A stretch of DNA of 64,000 nt from Actinomadura pelletieri DSM 43383 (lineage in GTDB: Bacteria; Actinomycetota; Actinomycetes; Streptosporangiales; Streptosporangiaceae), in contig NZ_RBWU01000005.1 of the NCBI RefSeq assembly GCF_003634705.1, forward strand, positions 248,001-312,000, read 5' to 3'. Made by a program: the position numbers and the translations under genes. Each line of letters begins with the position of its first letter. Positions within the stretch are counted from its first letter, which is position 1. Below the pieces are notes generated by a model. That model did not search any database, was not told the origin of the DNA, and worked only from the letters and a program-made list of their open reading frames with translations. This document shows, in pieces, positions 42,430 through 50,551 of the stretch.

Positions 42430-43113
42430 GTGGACCTGCCTGTGCTGGAGTGCGCCGTCCACTGGGCGCGCCCCACCGACACCCCCGACATGCGCGCCCT
42501 GCTGACCACCGAGGAGCGCGACCGCTACGACCGTTTCCTCCGCCCCGCCGACAAGGCCCGTTTCGTCACCGGACGGTTCCTGGCCCGTACCGCCCTCGCC
42601 GCGGCCACCGGACTCGACCCGGCGACCATCCGGTTCACCACCGACTGCCCGCACTGCGGCGGCACGCACGGCAAGCCCCGCGTGCCCGGCTCCGGCGTGG
42701 ACTTCTCGCTCTCCCACTCCGGCGAGCGCGTCGTCGTCGTCCTCGCCGAGGGCGTCGAGGTCGGGGTGGACGTGGAGCAGGAGAACGACCGCGACGTCGA
42801 CCGGCTCGCCGAGGCGGTCCTCGCCGCGCCGGAACGCGCGGCGCTCGCCGCCATGGCCGACCGCGGCCGCGGTTTCCACTGCTACTGGACCCGCAAGGAG
42901 GCCCTGCTGAAGGCGACGGGCCACGGTCTGGCCGCGCCCATGACCGAGATCCACGTGTCGGCGCCCGACGAGCCCGCCGAGGTCGTCGCCTGGGACGGCG
43001 AGGCGGCGGTCTCGCCCGTCCGCCTCGCCGATCTGGACCCCGGGCCCGGCTACGCCGCCGCGGTCGCCGCGCTCACCGACCGGCCCCTCAAGATCACCGA
43101 ACTCAGGTGTTGA
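42430..43113 (+). CDS. 4'-phosphopantetheinyl transferase, Sfp type
   Basis: 227 aa, starting at GTG 42430. Sfp-superfamily landmarks: KARFVTGRFLARTALAAATG, DFSLSHSGERVVVVLAEG, Mg ligands in VGVDVEQ and WTRKEALLKATGHGL. The enzyme moves phosphopantetheine from CoA to a Ser of carrier proteins in polyketide, nonribosomal peptide or fatty acid synthases. No carrier protein or synthase gene lies in this window, so it probably serves clusters elsewhere. It is divergent from dapE with 23 bp between starts and overlaps the dapD end by 11 bp. Confidence 0.93.
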   Translation: MDLPVLECAVHWARPTDTPDMRALLTTEERDRYDRFLRPADKARFVTGRFLARTALAAATGLDPATIRFTTDCPHCGGTHGKPRVPGSGVDFSLSHSGERVVVVLAEGVEVGVDVEQENDRDVDRLAEAVLAAPERAALAAMADRGRGFHCYWTRKEALLKATGHGLAAPMTEIHVSAPDEPAEVVAWDGEAAVSPVRLADLDPGPGYAAAVAALTDRPLKITELRC

Positions 43114-43939
43114 CGCCGTGGTCCCGCAGGATCTCGTTGAGGGACGCCTTGTCGTGCCGCCGCCCCTCGTCCAGCCGCTTGAGGATCAGCACCGCCGGTA
43201 GCCCGAAGGTGCCGCCCGCGAACTCCTTCTGCCGGGTGCCGCCGACCGCAACGCACCAGTCGGGGATGCGGCCCCGGCTGATCTCCTCGCCCGTCTCGAC
43301 ATCGATGACCGGCATGGACGCCGACAGGTTCGTGCCGGACCCGACCACCGCGCCGCGCCCCACCCGGGCGCCCTCCACGATCATCGACCGGCTGCCGATC
43401 ATCGCCTCGTCCTCGATGATCACCGGCTTGGCGTTGGGCGGCTCCAGCACGCCGCCGATCCCGACACCGCCGGACAGGTGCACGTTCTTGCCGATCTGCG
43501 CGCACGACCCCACGGTCGCCCACGTGTCGACCATCGTCCCCGAGTCGACATAGGCGCCGATGTTGGTGAACGACGGCATCAGCACCACGCCGGGCGCGAG
43601 ATGCGCGCCCCACCGGGCGATCGCGCCGGGGACGACGCGCACGCCGTCCAGCCGCGTCTTCAACGGGATGCGGTCGTGGTACTGGAAGTCGCCGACCTGG
43701 GAGCGCACCATGCCGAGCACCTTGAAGCTCAACAGGATCGCCCGCTTGGCCCGCTCGTCGACGACGACCTCGTCGGTGCCGGGGTCGATCTGGGCGACCC
43801 GGGCCTCCCCCGAGTCGAGCTGGTCGACGGCGGCGACGATGGCGGCCTTGGCGTCGCCGTCCTCGGGGGTCAGCTCGGCGCGCCGCTCCCACAGCTCGTC
43901 GATGACGCCGGAGATCGGGCTGGTGAACGTATCGGTCAT
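43103..43939 (-). CDS. dapD: Tetrahydrodipicolinate N-succinyltransferase, E. coli-type DapD
   Basis: 278 aa, starting at ATG 43939. The left-handed beta-helix carries GAYVDSGTMVDTWATVGSC, then QIGKNVHLSGGVGIGGVLEP, PVIIEDEAMIGSRSMIVEGA, and a C-terminal LNEILRDHG. These segments are nearly those of the roughly 274-residue proteobacterial DapD, including the helical N-domain (LWERRAELTPEDGDAKAAIV). The mycobacterial DapD, as I recall, is longer and clearly different. It transfers succinyl from succinyl-CoA to tetrahydrodipicolinate. Convergent with the phosphopantetheinyl transferase. Confidence 0.93.
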   Translation of the reverse strand: MTDTFTSPISGVIDELWERRAELTPEDGDAKAAIVAAVDQLDSGEARVAQIDPGTDEVVVDERAKRAILLSFKVLGMVRSQVGDFQYHDRIPLKTRLDGVRVVPGAIARWGAHLAPGVVLMPSFTNIGAYVDSGTMVDTWATVGSCAQIGKNVHLSGGVGIGGVLEPPNAKPVIIEDEAMIGSRSMIVEGARVGRGAVVGSGTNLSASMPVIDVETGEEISRGRIPDWCVAVGGTRQKEFAGGTFGLPAVLILKRLDEGRRHDKASLNEILRDHGVNT

Positions 43940-44001
43940 GGCCACTGAGCTTACTGGTGGCCCGTTCCCGGTACCGTCTTCGCGTGGCTGTTTGGGCGAG
44001 G

Positions 44002-44898
44002 ATGAAGACGCCGCCGCACGAGGGACCGGACGGCGGCGGCCACCGGGGGCGGCGCTGGGCGGCGGGCGTGTCCATCGTGGTGGTGCTGATCGGCGTGGCC
44101 GCATACGCGCTGTTCCACAAGGCCCGCCCCTACCTGCACGGCACCGGCTGCGAGGTGACCACCAGCGCCGGCAAGATGCCCCTCGATCTGGAGCAGGCCG
44201 CCAACGCCGCCACGATCGCGGCGGTCGCCCTCCGCAAACGGCTTCCCGAGCGGGCCGCGGTGATCGCCTACGCGACCGCGATCCAGGAGTCCCACATCCG
44301 CAACCTGCCGGGCGGCGACCGCGACTCGGTCGGCATGTTCCAGCAGCGCCCCTCCCAGGGCTGGGGCGAACCGCATGTGCTCCGCGACCCCGTCGCGTCC
44401 ACCACCAAGTTCTTCAACGCGCTGGTCAAGGTGAAGGGCTACCTCGACCGTGACCTGCACGACGCGGCGCAGCGCGTGCAGCGCAGCGCCGACGGCCGCG
44501 CCTACGCCCGCCACGAGGACGACGGCACGGTCCTCGCCGCCGCGTTCACCGGACGCGAGGCCGCCGCGGCCCGCTGCTGGTACCCGCCCGGCAAGCGGAC
44601 CGCGTCCCGCCGCCCGGAGGCGCTGCGGGAGATGCGCCGCGCGTTCGGCGACGACCTCCGCGTCGGCGGCCCCGGCCCGATCAAGGCCGGCGCCGCCCCC
44701 CGCCCCGAGTCCTGGAACGCGGTGAAGGTCGCCAACCCCCGGGAGGGCTGGACGGTCGCCGCGTGGGCGGTGACGCACGCCCAGCCCTACGGCCTCACCG
44801 AGGTCCGCTACGCCGGCCGCCACTGGCGCGCCGACGCCGGCCACGACGGCTGGACCAAGGACCCCGCCGCCCCCACCCACACAGTGATCATCAAGTGA
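44002..44898 (+). CDS. Membrane-anchored lysozyme-fold-like protein
   Basis: 298 aa from ATG 44002; GTGs at 43984 and 43957 would lengthen the N-terminus and none has a good ribosome site. A basic cytoplasmic tail precedes one helix (AAGVSIVVVLIGVAAYALF). The outside part has AVIAYATAIQESHIRNL with a candidate catalytic Glu, then RDSVGMFQQRPSQGWG and TTKFFNALVKVKGY, the pattern of transglycosylase/lysozyme-like cell-wall proteins. The C-terminal half (WTVAAWAVTHAQPYGL, VRYAGRHWRAD) is a second, unrecognised module. Probably peptidoglycan-directed. Divergent from dapD. Confidence 0.75.
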   Translation: MKTPPHEGPDGGGHRGRRWAAGVSIVVVLIGVAAYALFHKARPYLHGTGCEVTTSAGKMPLDLEQAANAATIAAVALRKRLPERAAVIAYATAIQESHIRNLPGGDRDSVGMFQQRPSQGWGEPHVLRDPVASTTKFFNALVKVKGYLDRDLHDAAQRVQRSADGRAYARHEDDGTVLAAAFTGREAAAARCWYPPGKRTASRRPEALREMRRAFGDDLRVGGPGPIKAGAAPRPESWNAVKVANPREGWTVAAWAVTHAQPYGLTEVRYAGRHWRADAGHDGWTKDPAAPTHTVIIK

Positions 44899-44993
44899 CA
44901 TATTGAGTTTTGCTCTGATTTGGTGAGTTTGTTTACTTTGTCGCCATTAAAGGTGATCATGTGGGCGACCGCACCAACGAAGAGGAGTACATC
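44899..44993 (+). promoter_or_regulatory. A/T-rich leader before the I36-like gene
   Basis: A sharply A/T-rich segment (44899-44965) contrasts with the surrounding very GC-rich DNA; it includes TTGAGTTTTG, TTTGTTTACTTTG and CCATTAAAGG. The ribosome site AGAGGAG precedes ATG 44994. I read it as a promoter region, possibly bound by a nucleoid protein such as Lsr2. No unambiguous -35/-10 pair can be chosen. Confidence 0.45.
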
Positions 44994-45359
44994 ATGAGGC
45001 GACTCTTAGCGCGTGTCTCACTTGTGACGGCGGTGGCGGCGGCTTCGACGATGGGGCCGGTGTCCCTCGCGTCCGCGTCGACCGGCGCCACCTTCCACGG
45101 CTGCCCCGAACGCTCGCTGTGCGGCTGGTCGGAGCCCTACTTCCAGGGCGAGATGACGACGTGGGAGGCAGGCCGCGGATGTTTCAACACGCCGTTCCCG
45201 ATCCGCTCCGCCGCCAACACCTGGAAGGGCGGTATCGACGTCGTCCTGTACCTGCTCCCAGGTAAGGATTGCGAGGGCGAATACGACACGTCGGTGACCC
45301 GCAGCGAGTCACGCCCCTTCTTGCCCATCGCGGCTCTCAGCGTCGATTCGGTGTGGTGA
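44994..45359 (+). CDS. Secreted protein, peptidase-inhibitor I36-like
   Basis: 121 aa, starting at ATG 44994 with AGAGGAG eight bases upstream. A signal peptide (MRRLLARVSLVTAVAAAST) ends near ASAS-TGA around residue 30. The mature part has CPERSLCGWSEPYFQGEM with paired Cys, then GCFNTPFPIRSAANTW, the pattern of the I36/SMPI beta-gamma-crystallin-like family in Streptomyces. A further Cys lies in GKDCEGEYDT. These proteins inhibit metalloproteases or act as secreted structural modules. Its last 51 bp overlap the 3' end of the opposing exporter gene. Confidence 0.8.
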   Translation: MRRLLARVSLVTAVAAASTMGPVSLASASTGATFHGCPERSLCGWSEPYFQGEMTTWEAGRGCFNTPFPIRSAANTWKGGIDVVLYLLPGKDCEGEYDTSVTRSESRPFLPIAALSVDSVW

Positions 45360-46847
45360 AGTTCGGCCCGCTTGTGCCACTCGTGTGACGGGAACCTTCT
45401 CGGAGCGGGGTTCGACCTGGACGTCGGTGGCCTCGCCGCGGGTGTTGGCGGAGCGGAGCGCGACGACGGCGGCGGCCGCGAGGAAGATGCTGCACACGAG
45501 CAGTGCCCTCGCGAATCCCGAGGTCATGGCCTCCGCCGCGGGCCTGCCGTCCGCGAGCAGGGACTCGGTGTGGGACGTGGCCACCGCGGAGAAGATCGCC
45601 AGGCCGAGCGCGCCGCCGATCTGCTGGGACGCGTTGAGCAGCGCGGCGGCGAGACCGGCCTTGTCCGCGGGGACGTTCGCGTTGGCCGCGGTGGTGATGG
45701 AGACGAACGCCATGCCGAGGCCGAACGAGGTGACCATGAGGCCCGGCAGCAGGTCGGTCAGGTACGCGCCGTCCACGGGGATGCGCGACAGCCAGTAGAT
45801 CCCCGCGCCCGTCACGAGCAGGCTCACGACGATCAGCGGGCGGGTACCGGTGCGGGCGACGAGTCGCGGGGTGATTCCTGCGGCGACGCCGACGCCGACG
45901 CACAGCGGCAGGTAGGCCGCGCCGGTCCTCATCGGGGAGTAGCCGAGGATGTTCACCATGTAGAGGCTGAGGAAGAAGAACATCGAGATGAGCCCGGCGA
46001 CCGCGACGAGGCAGGCGACGTTGGTGACGCCGAGCCCGCGCACCCGGAAGATCGACAGCGGGAGCAGCGGGTTGCGGTGGCGTAGCTCGTTGACGACGAA
46101 CGCGGTCAGCAGCACGACGGTCCCGGCGAGGCCGCCGATGGTGCGGGCCGCGTCCCAGCCGACCTCCGGGGCCTTCACCAGGGTGAAGACGAGCAGCAGC
46201 ATGCCGGAGGTGACGAGGACCGTCCCGCCGATGTCGAAGCGGGCCAGGTTCGCGGACCGGCGGTCGTCCTCCACCAGCAGGAACAGTCCGATGATCACCA
46301 GGACGCAGACGGGCGCGTTGACGAGCATCACCCAGCGCCAGTCGAGCGTCTCGGTGAGCACGCCGCCGAGCAGGACCCCGGCGGCGCTGGCGCCTCCCGC
46401 GACGCCTCCCCACGCGCCGAGGGCCTTGGCGCGGTCGCCGCCCTCCTTGAACGTGGTCGTCAGGATCGACAGCGTTCCGGGCAACATCAGTGCCGCCCCG
46501 ACGCCCTGCGCGAGCCGCGCACCGACCAACATCCCCGAGTTGACTGCCAGCCCGCCGACCAGGGACGACAGGGAAAACAGGACCGTCCCGGCCAGGACGA
46601 CGCGGCGACGGCCGAGCAGGTCGGCGAGGCGACCGCCGAGGAGCATGAACCCGCCGTAGGTGAGCAGGTAACCGCTCGGGACCCACTGGAGGTCCTGGAC
46701 GGAGAAGTCCAGGTCCCGCCGGATCGCGGGCAGCGCCACGTTGACGATCGAGGCGTCGATGAAGTCGAGGAACGCGATGGCGCACAGCAGCGTCAGGGTC
46801 AGCTTGCCGCGCCCGGTCGCGAGAAAGGACGGGCGAGTGTCCGTCAT
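45309..46847 (-). CDS. MFS drug exporter, DHA2 (EmrB/QacA) type
   Basis: 512 aa from ATG 46847 with GGAGG upstream. Fourteen helices; motif C-like GGVAGGASAAGVLLGGVLTE in helix 5, motif A GGRLADLLGRRRVVLAG, and the DHA2-typical DFIDASIVNVALPAI in helix 1. Proton-driven multidrug or toxin exporter. Its promoter carries TGTCACATTC like that of the divergent ECF41 sigma gene, suggesting it is a target of that sigma factor. The C-terminal tail overlaps the I36-like gene by 51 bp, so the final residues (RIDAESRDGQEGA) are constrained by both frames. Confidence 0.92.
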   Translation of the reverse strand: MTDTRPSFLATGRGKLTLTLLCAIAFLDFIDASIVNVALPAIRRDLDFSVQDLQWVPSGYLLTYGGFMLLGGRLADLLGRRRVVLAGTVLFSLSSLVGGLAVNSGMLVGARLAQGVGAALMLPGTLSILTTTFKEGGDRAKALGAWGGVAGGASAAGVLLGGVLTETLDWRWVMLVNAPVCVLVIIGLFLLVEDDRRSANLARFDIGGTVLVTSGMLLLVFTLVKAPEVGWDAARTIGGLAGTVVLLTAFVVNELRHRNPLLPLSIFRVRGLGVTNVACLVAVAGLISMFFFLSLYMVNILGYSPMRTGAAYLPLCVGVGVAAGITPRLVARTGTRPLIVVSLLVTGAGIYWLSRIPVDGAYLTDLLPGLMVTSFGLGMAFVSITTAANANVPADKAGLAAALLNASQQIGGALGLAIFSAVATSHTESLLADGRPAAEAMTSGFARALLVCSIFLAAAAVVALRSANTRGEATDVQVEPRSEKVPVTRVAQAGRTSPHRIDAESRDGQEGA

Positions 46848-46881
46848 GGGAACCTCCGTGTTCGTGCTTGTCGCCCTCCTT

Positions 46882-46909
46882 GAGGGGATTCGGAGCGCCG
46901 AATGTGACA
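46882..46909 (-). promoter_or_regulatory. ECF41-type promoter of the DHA2 exporter gene
   Basis: TGTCACATTC starts at 46909 on the minus strand and matches the ECF41 -35 element TGTCACA. After 16-17 bases comes CCCTC (46886-46882), a near match to the -10 CGTC. It lies 56 bp before the exporter start. Confidence 0.6.
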
Positions 46910-46952
46910 CGACCGACGGATGATGAGCTTCACATCACATTTCGGCGGGAGA

Positions 46953-46982
46953 TGTCACATTCCGGGTGGCGGGCGGCTCTCG
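46953..46982 (+). promoter_or_regulatory. ECF41-type promoter of the second sigJ gene
   Basis: TGTCACATTC at 46953-46962 is followed after 16-17 bases by GCTCTCG (46976-46982), in the place of the ECF41 -10 CGTC. A related TCACATTTCGG lies 14-24 bp upstream at 46935-46945. The site is 48 bp before the sigma-factor start and suggests autoregulation. Confidence 0.6.
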
Positions 46983-47007
46983 GGGGTGAGCGCACTGGAG
47001 GTCAGCC

Positions 47008-47907
47008 ATGCCGGACCGCATCACCGAGGACGTCGCCACCCGCGCGTACGCCGATCATCGGGAGCTGCTGTTCTCGGTCGTCTACAACCTGCTCGGCAGC
47101 GTCGCCGACACCGAGGACGTCCTGCAGGACACGTGGCTGTCCTGGACGGCCAGGCACGCCGCGGACGGCGCGGACGGCATCGAGAACCCCCGCGCCTACC
47201 TGGTGCGGATCGCGGTGAACACCGCCCTCGCCCGGCAGGCCGACATCAGCCGCCGCCGCGAGACGTACCTCGGGCCGTGGCTGCCCGAACCGCTGGTGAG
47301 CCAGCCGGACGCGGGCGTGTCCGCCGAGCGGACCGAGGCGGTCTCGATGGCGCTGCTGGTGGTGCTGGAGACGTTGACGCCGCTGGAACGGGCCGTGTTC
47401 GTGCTGCGGGAGGTCTTCGGCTACGCGCACACCGAGATCGCGACGATCCTCGACCGGAGTCCGTCCGCGGTGCGGCAGCTCGCGCATCGGGCGCGCGAGC
47501 ACGTCCACGCGCGCCGTCCACGCTGCCAGGCGGATCCGAAGGTGCAGCGGCAGGTCACGGAGCGGTTCCTCAAGGCGGCGCTGGGCGGCGACCTCGCCGG
47601 GCTGCTGGAGCTGATGGCGCCGGACGTGACGCTGTGGCGGGACGCCGGCGGCGCGCGGGGGCCGCTGCGTCCCGTGCACGGTCGCGACAAGGTGGCGCGT
47701 GTCATCAGCGCCACCGCGCGGCAAGAGGACGCCGAGCGGCTCGACGTCCGGTACCGCACGGTCAACGGCGACCCGTCCGCGGTGCTGTTCGACGCGGACG
47801 CGCCGTTCGCGGTCATGGTCCTGGACCTCGCTCCGGACGATGAGCGCGTCCGCGGCATCTATGCCGTGGCGAACCCCGACAAGCTCTCCCACATCGACGA
47901 GAAATAA
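47008..47907 (+). CDS. sigJ: ECF41-type sigma factor (SigJ-like), copy 2
   Basis: 299 aa, starting at ATG 47008 with GGAGG. Region 2 NLLGSVADTEDVLQDTWLSW and region 4 LTPLERAVFVLREVFGYAHTEIATIL are followed by the SnoaL-like extension. WLPEP and the terminal NPDKL are intact; the DGGGK motif is changed to DAGGARG. That motif helps the extension restrain activity, so this copy may be regulated differently from copy 1. It shares a divergent promoter region with the DHA2 exporter. The usual ECF41 partners (carboxymuconolactone decarboxylase, epimerase) are absent. Confidence 0.92.
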   Translation: MPDRITEDVATRAYADHRELLFSVVYNLLGSVADTEDVLQDTWLSWTARHAADGADGIENPRAYLVRIAVNTALARQADISRRRETYLGPWLPEPLVSQPDAGVSAERTEAVSMALLVVLETLTPLERAVFVLREVFGYAHTEIATILDRSPSAVRQLAHRAREHVHARRPRCQADPKVQRQVTERFLKAALGGDLAGLLELMAPDVTLWRDAGGARGPLRPVHGRDKVARVISATARQEDAERLDVRYRTVNGDPSAVLFDADAPFAVMVLDLAPDDERVRGIYAVANPDKLSHIDEK

Positions 47908-47945
47908 GCTACTTTGTTGGTAGGGATAGTTCCCCGGGTGAGGCG

Positions 47946-47978
47946 ACCGGGTCCGGTGTGGGTGGCACCGGACCCGGT
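47946..47978. terminator. Terminator hairpin after sigJ copy 2
   Basis: Perfect 13-bp stem (47946-47958 with 47966-47978) and 7-nt loop. It lies 39 bp after the sigma-factor stop. A second short hairpin (CCCCT/AGGGG, 47985-47998) follows directly, before the glycosyltransferase gene. Confidence 0.75.
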
Positions 47979-48040
47979 ACAGCCCCCCTACGCAGGGGAT
48001 TTCGTGCATGACGGCCCGCTGCGGGGGAAGACGGGTCCCC

Positions 48041-49234
48041 ATGGACATACCCCGGACTCTCGTGATGACCGGGCACTTCCCCCCGGAGCCCGGGGGTGTG
48101 CAGACGTTCACGTGGGAGCTGGTGCGGCGGTTGCCCGCAGACCGGCTGCTGGTGGTGGCGCCCGCCTGGCCCGGGGCGGCGCGGTTCGACGCCGGGCTGG
48201 ACTTCCCGGTCGTCCGGCGGCACTGCTACCTGCTGTTCCGGGGGCTGCGGCGCCTCGCGGCCCGGCATGGCGTCGAGGCGTGCTGGATTCCCGCGGTCGC
48301 GCCGTTCGCGATGTACGCGCCGCTGGTGCGGGCGGCGGGCGTGCGGCGGCTGGTCGGCTCCACCCACGGCCAGGAGATCGGCTGGTTCCGGGCCGGGCCC
48401 ACCCGGGCCGCGCTGCGCGCCGTCGCCCCGGCCTTCGACGCGCTCACCTTCCTCACCGCCCGGACGCGCGGCGAGATGGCGGCGGTCCTCGGCGACCGGA
48501 CACGGCTGGTGCAGCTCGCCGGGGCCGTCGACCCGCTGCGGTTCCGTCCCGGCCTGGACGGCGGGGCGGTGCGGCGGCGGCACGGTCTCGGCCCGGGGCC
48601 GGTGGTCCTCAGCGTCTCCCGGCTCGTCCGCCGCAAGGGCCATGACCGGTTGCTGGACGCCTGGCCCGACGTCGTCCGGCGCCATCCCGGGGCCCGGTTG
48701 GTGATCGTCGGGGACGGGCCCACGCGGGCCCCGCTCGCCGACCGGGCGGCGCGGGAGGCACCGGGCTCGGTCACGCTCACCGGGGCCGTCTCCGCCGCCG
48801 ACCTGCCGCGCTACTACGCCGCCGCGGACGTGTTCGTCCTGCCGTGCCGGGACGAGCGGCGCGGCCTCCAGGTCGAGGGACTCGGCCTGTCGGTGCTGGA
48901 GGCGTCGGCGGCGGGGCTGCCGGTCGTGGTCGGACGGTCCGGCGGCAGCCCCGAGTCCGTCCTCGACGGGCGCACCGGCCACCTCGTCGACGCGACACGC
49001 GCGGACGGGCTGGCACGCGTCCTGAACGACCTGCTGGCAGACTCGGCCCGTGCCCGCCGCATGGGGGACGAGGGCCGCCGCTGGGTGCGCGAGACATGGT
49101 GCTGGGACCGGGCGGCCGCCCGGCTCGCCGCGCTGCTGCGCGGCGCTCCCGTCGAACCCGCGGACCGGTGGGACGCGCGGTCTCAGGACGCGGTACGGGG
49201 GGTCGAACCCGCATGGGACTCAAGGAGCAGCTGA
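48041..49234 (+). CDS. GT4-family glycosyltransferase, PimB-like
   Basis: 397 aa from ATG 48041. GT-B fold: N-terminal TGHFPPEPGGVQTFTWELV, middle VLSVSRLVRRKGHDRLLDAW and the retaining-transferase E-x7-E region in VEGLGLSVLEASAAGLPVVV with GGSPESV. These signatures resemble the phosphatidyl-inositol mannosyltransferase group. The acceptor is unknown; a cell-envelope glycolipid or polysaccharide is the family's common target. It overlaps the following MFS gene by 22 bp. Confidence 0.88.
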   Translation: MDIPRTLVMTGHFPPEPGGVQTFTWELVRRLPADRLLVVAPAWPGAARFDAGLDFPVVRRHCYLLFRGLRRLAARHGVEACWIPAVAPFAMYAPLVRAAGVRRLVGSTHGQEIGWFRAGPTRAALRAVAPAFDALTFLTARTRGEMAAVLGDRTRLVQLAGAVDPLRFRPGLDGGAVRRRHGLGPGPVVLSVSRLVRRKGHDRLLDAWPDVVRRHPGARLVIVGDGPTRAPLADRAAREAPGSVTLTGAVSAADLPRYYAAADVFVLPCRDERRGLQVEGLGLSVLEASAAGLPVVVGRSGGSPESVLDGRTGHLVDATRADGLARVLNDLLADSARARRMGDEGRRWVRETWCWDRAAARLAALLRGAPVEPADRWDARSQDAVRGVEPAWDSRSS

Positions 49235-50508
49235 ACCGCCGTGACTTCCGGCGGCTCATGGTGGGCCAGACGGTCTCCTCTTTAGGAGACTGGATGGGGA
49301 CGCTCGCCCTCATGTACTTCGTGCTGGAGCTGAGCGGATCCACGACGGCGGTGGGCGGCGTGCTGGTGCTGCGCCTGCTCCCGTCGGCGCTCGGCGCGCC
49401 GGTCGCCGCGCGGGTCGTCACCCGGTGGCGGCGCCGCACCGTCCTGCTGAACTCCGACCTGATCCGGGTCGGGATGGCGGTGGCGCTGCCCGTCCTGCCG
49501 TGGCTGTGGTGGGTGTACTTCTGGGCGTTCGCCATCGAGGTCGTCGGCCTGTGCTTCCTGCCCGCCCGGGACGCCGCCATCCCGTTCCTGATCGAGGACC
49601 GGGACGAGAGCAAGCACGGCGAGGAGCACGACACCGGCACGCTGGAGGTCGCCAACGGCATCACGATGGCGACGTCCTACGGGATGATCCCGGTGGGCGC
49701 GGGCGCGTTCGGGTTGCTGCTGTGGGCGTCGAACAACGTCGGGTGGGAGGGCCACTGGCGTTATGTCCTGGTGTTCTGGCTGAACGCGCTCACCTATCTC
49801 GTGTCGTACTTCGCGATCCGCTCCATTCCCGATCTCGGCCCCGCGCCGGGCGAGCGGTGGACGGCCGCGGACCGGGACGCCAAGCAGCAGGGCGGGTTCC
49901 TGGACGCGCTGCGGCTCCGCGTCGTCCGTGGCGTCCTGCCCGGGGTCGCGGTCGTCTCGCTCGGGCTGGGGGCGTTGTTCTCGCTCGGGGTGGTTTTCGT
50001 CCGGAACGTCCTGGACGCGAGCCCGGTCGGGTTCGGGGTGCTGGTGGCGCTGTTCGGCGTGGGCGCGGTGACCGGTCTGATCATCGTCCGGCGTGGCCGG
50101 TGGCATCTGGTGACGCAGATCAGGACGGCCGTCGCGTTGCAAGGCGCGACGATCGCCATGATGGGCCTGGTCGCCTCGATCACCTGGTCGTTCGTCGGCG
50201 CGGTCGTGTTCGGTGGGGCCGCCACCGCCGCGCTCGTCGGCGGGATCACGTACCTGCAGGAGAGCCTGGAGGGGTATCCCCGGAACCTGGCGTTGACGGC
50301 GTTCCACGCCGTCCTGCGGTTCGGGCTGGCGCTCGCGGCGCTGCTGTCGGGCGCCGCGGCCGACCTGCTCGACCGGTGGGACGTGAGCCCGCTCGGGATG
50401 GTCCCGGCGCGCCTGGTGCTGGCCCTGTCGGGTCTGGTGGTCATCGCCGGGACGTTCCTGATCCGCGCCCCCGCCCCAGCGTCGGATCGTGACCCGGGGC
50501 CGGCCTGA
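49213..50508 (+). CDS. MFS transporter, EntS-like
   Basis: 431 aa, starting at ATG 49213 inside the end of the glycosyltransferase gene. Twelve helices; starts with LNRRDFRRLMVGQTVSSLGDWMG, typical of the MFS_3/enterobactin-exporter-like family, and contains FLPARDAAIPFLIEDRDESK in the first cytoplasmic loop. No siderophore gene is nearby, so the substrate is unknown. Translational overlap suggests coexpression with the glycosyltransferase, and the pair could handle one envelope component. Confidence 0.87.
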   Translation: MGLKEQLNRRDFRRLMVGQTVSSLGDWMGTLALMYFVLELSGSTTAVGGVLVLRLLPSALGAPVAARVVTRWRRRTVLLNSDLIRVGMAVALPVLPWLWWVYFWAFAIEVVGLCFLPARDAAIPFLIEDRDESKHGEEHDTGTLEVANGITMATSYGMIPVGAGAFGLLLWASNNVGWEGHWRYVLVFWLNALTYLVSYFAIRSIPDLGPAPGERWTAADRDAKQQGGFLDALRLRVVRGVLPGVAVVSLGLGALFSLGVVFVRNVLDASPVGFGVLVALFGVGAVTGLIIVRRGRWHLVTQIRTAVALQGATIAMMGLVASITWSFVGAVVFGGAATAALVGGITYLQESLEGYPRNLALTAFHAVLRFGLALAALLSGAAADLLDRWDVSPLGMVPARLVLALSGLVVIAGTFLIRAPAPASDRDPGPA

Positions 50509-50551
50509 GCTGGAAAAGTGCAATGTCGGTCCCGTGGGATAGAAGGGTTCC

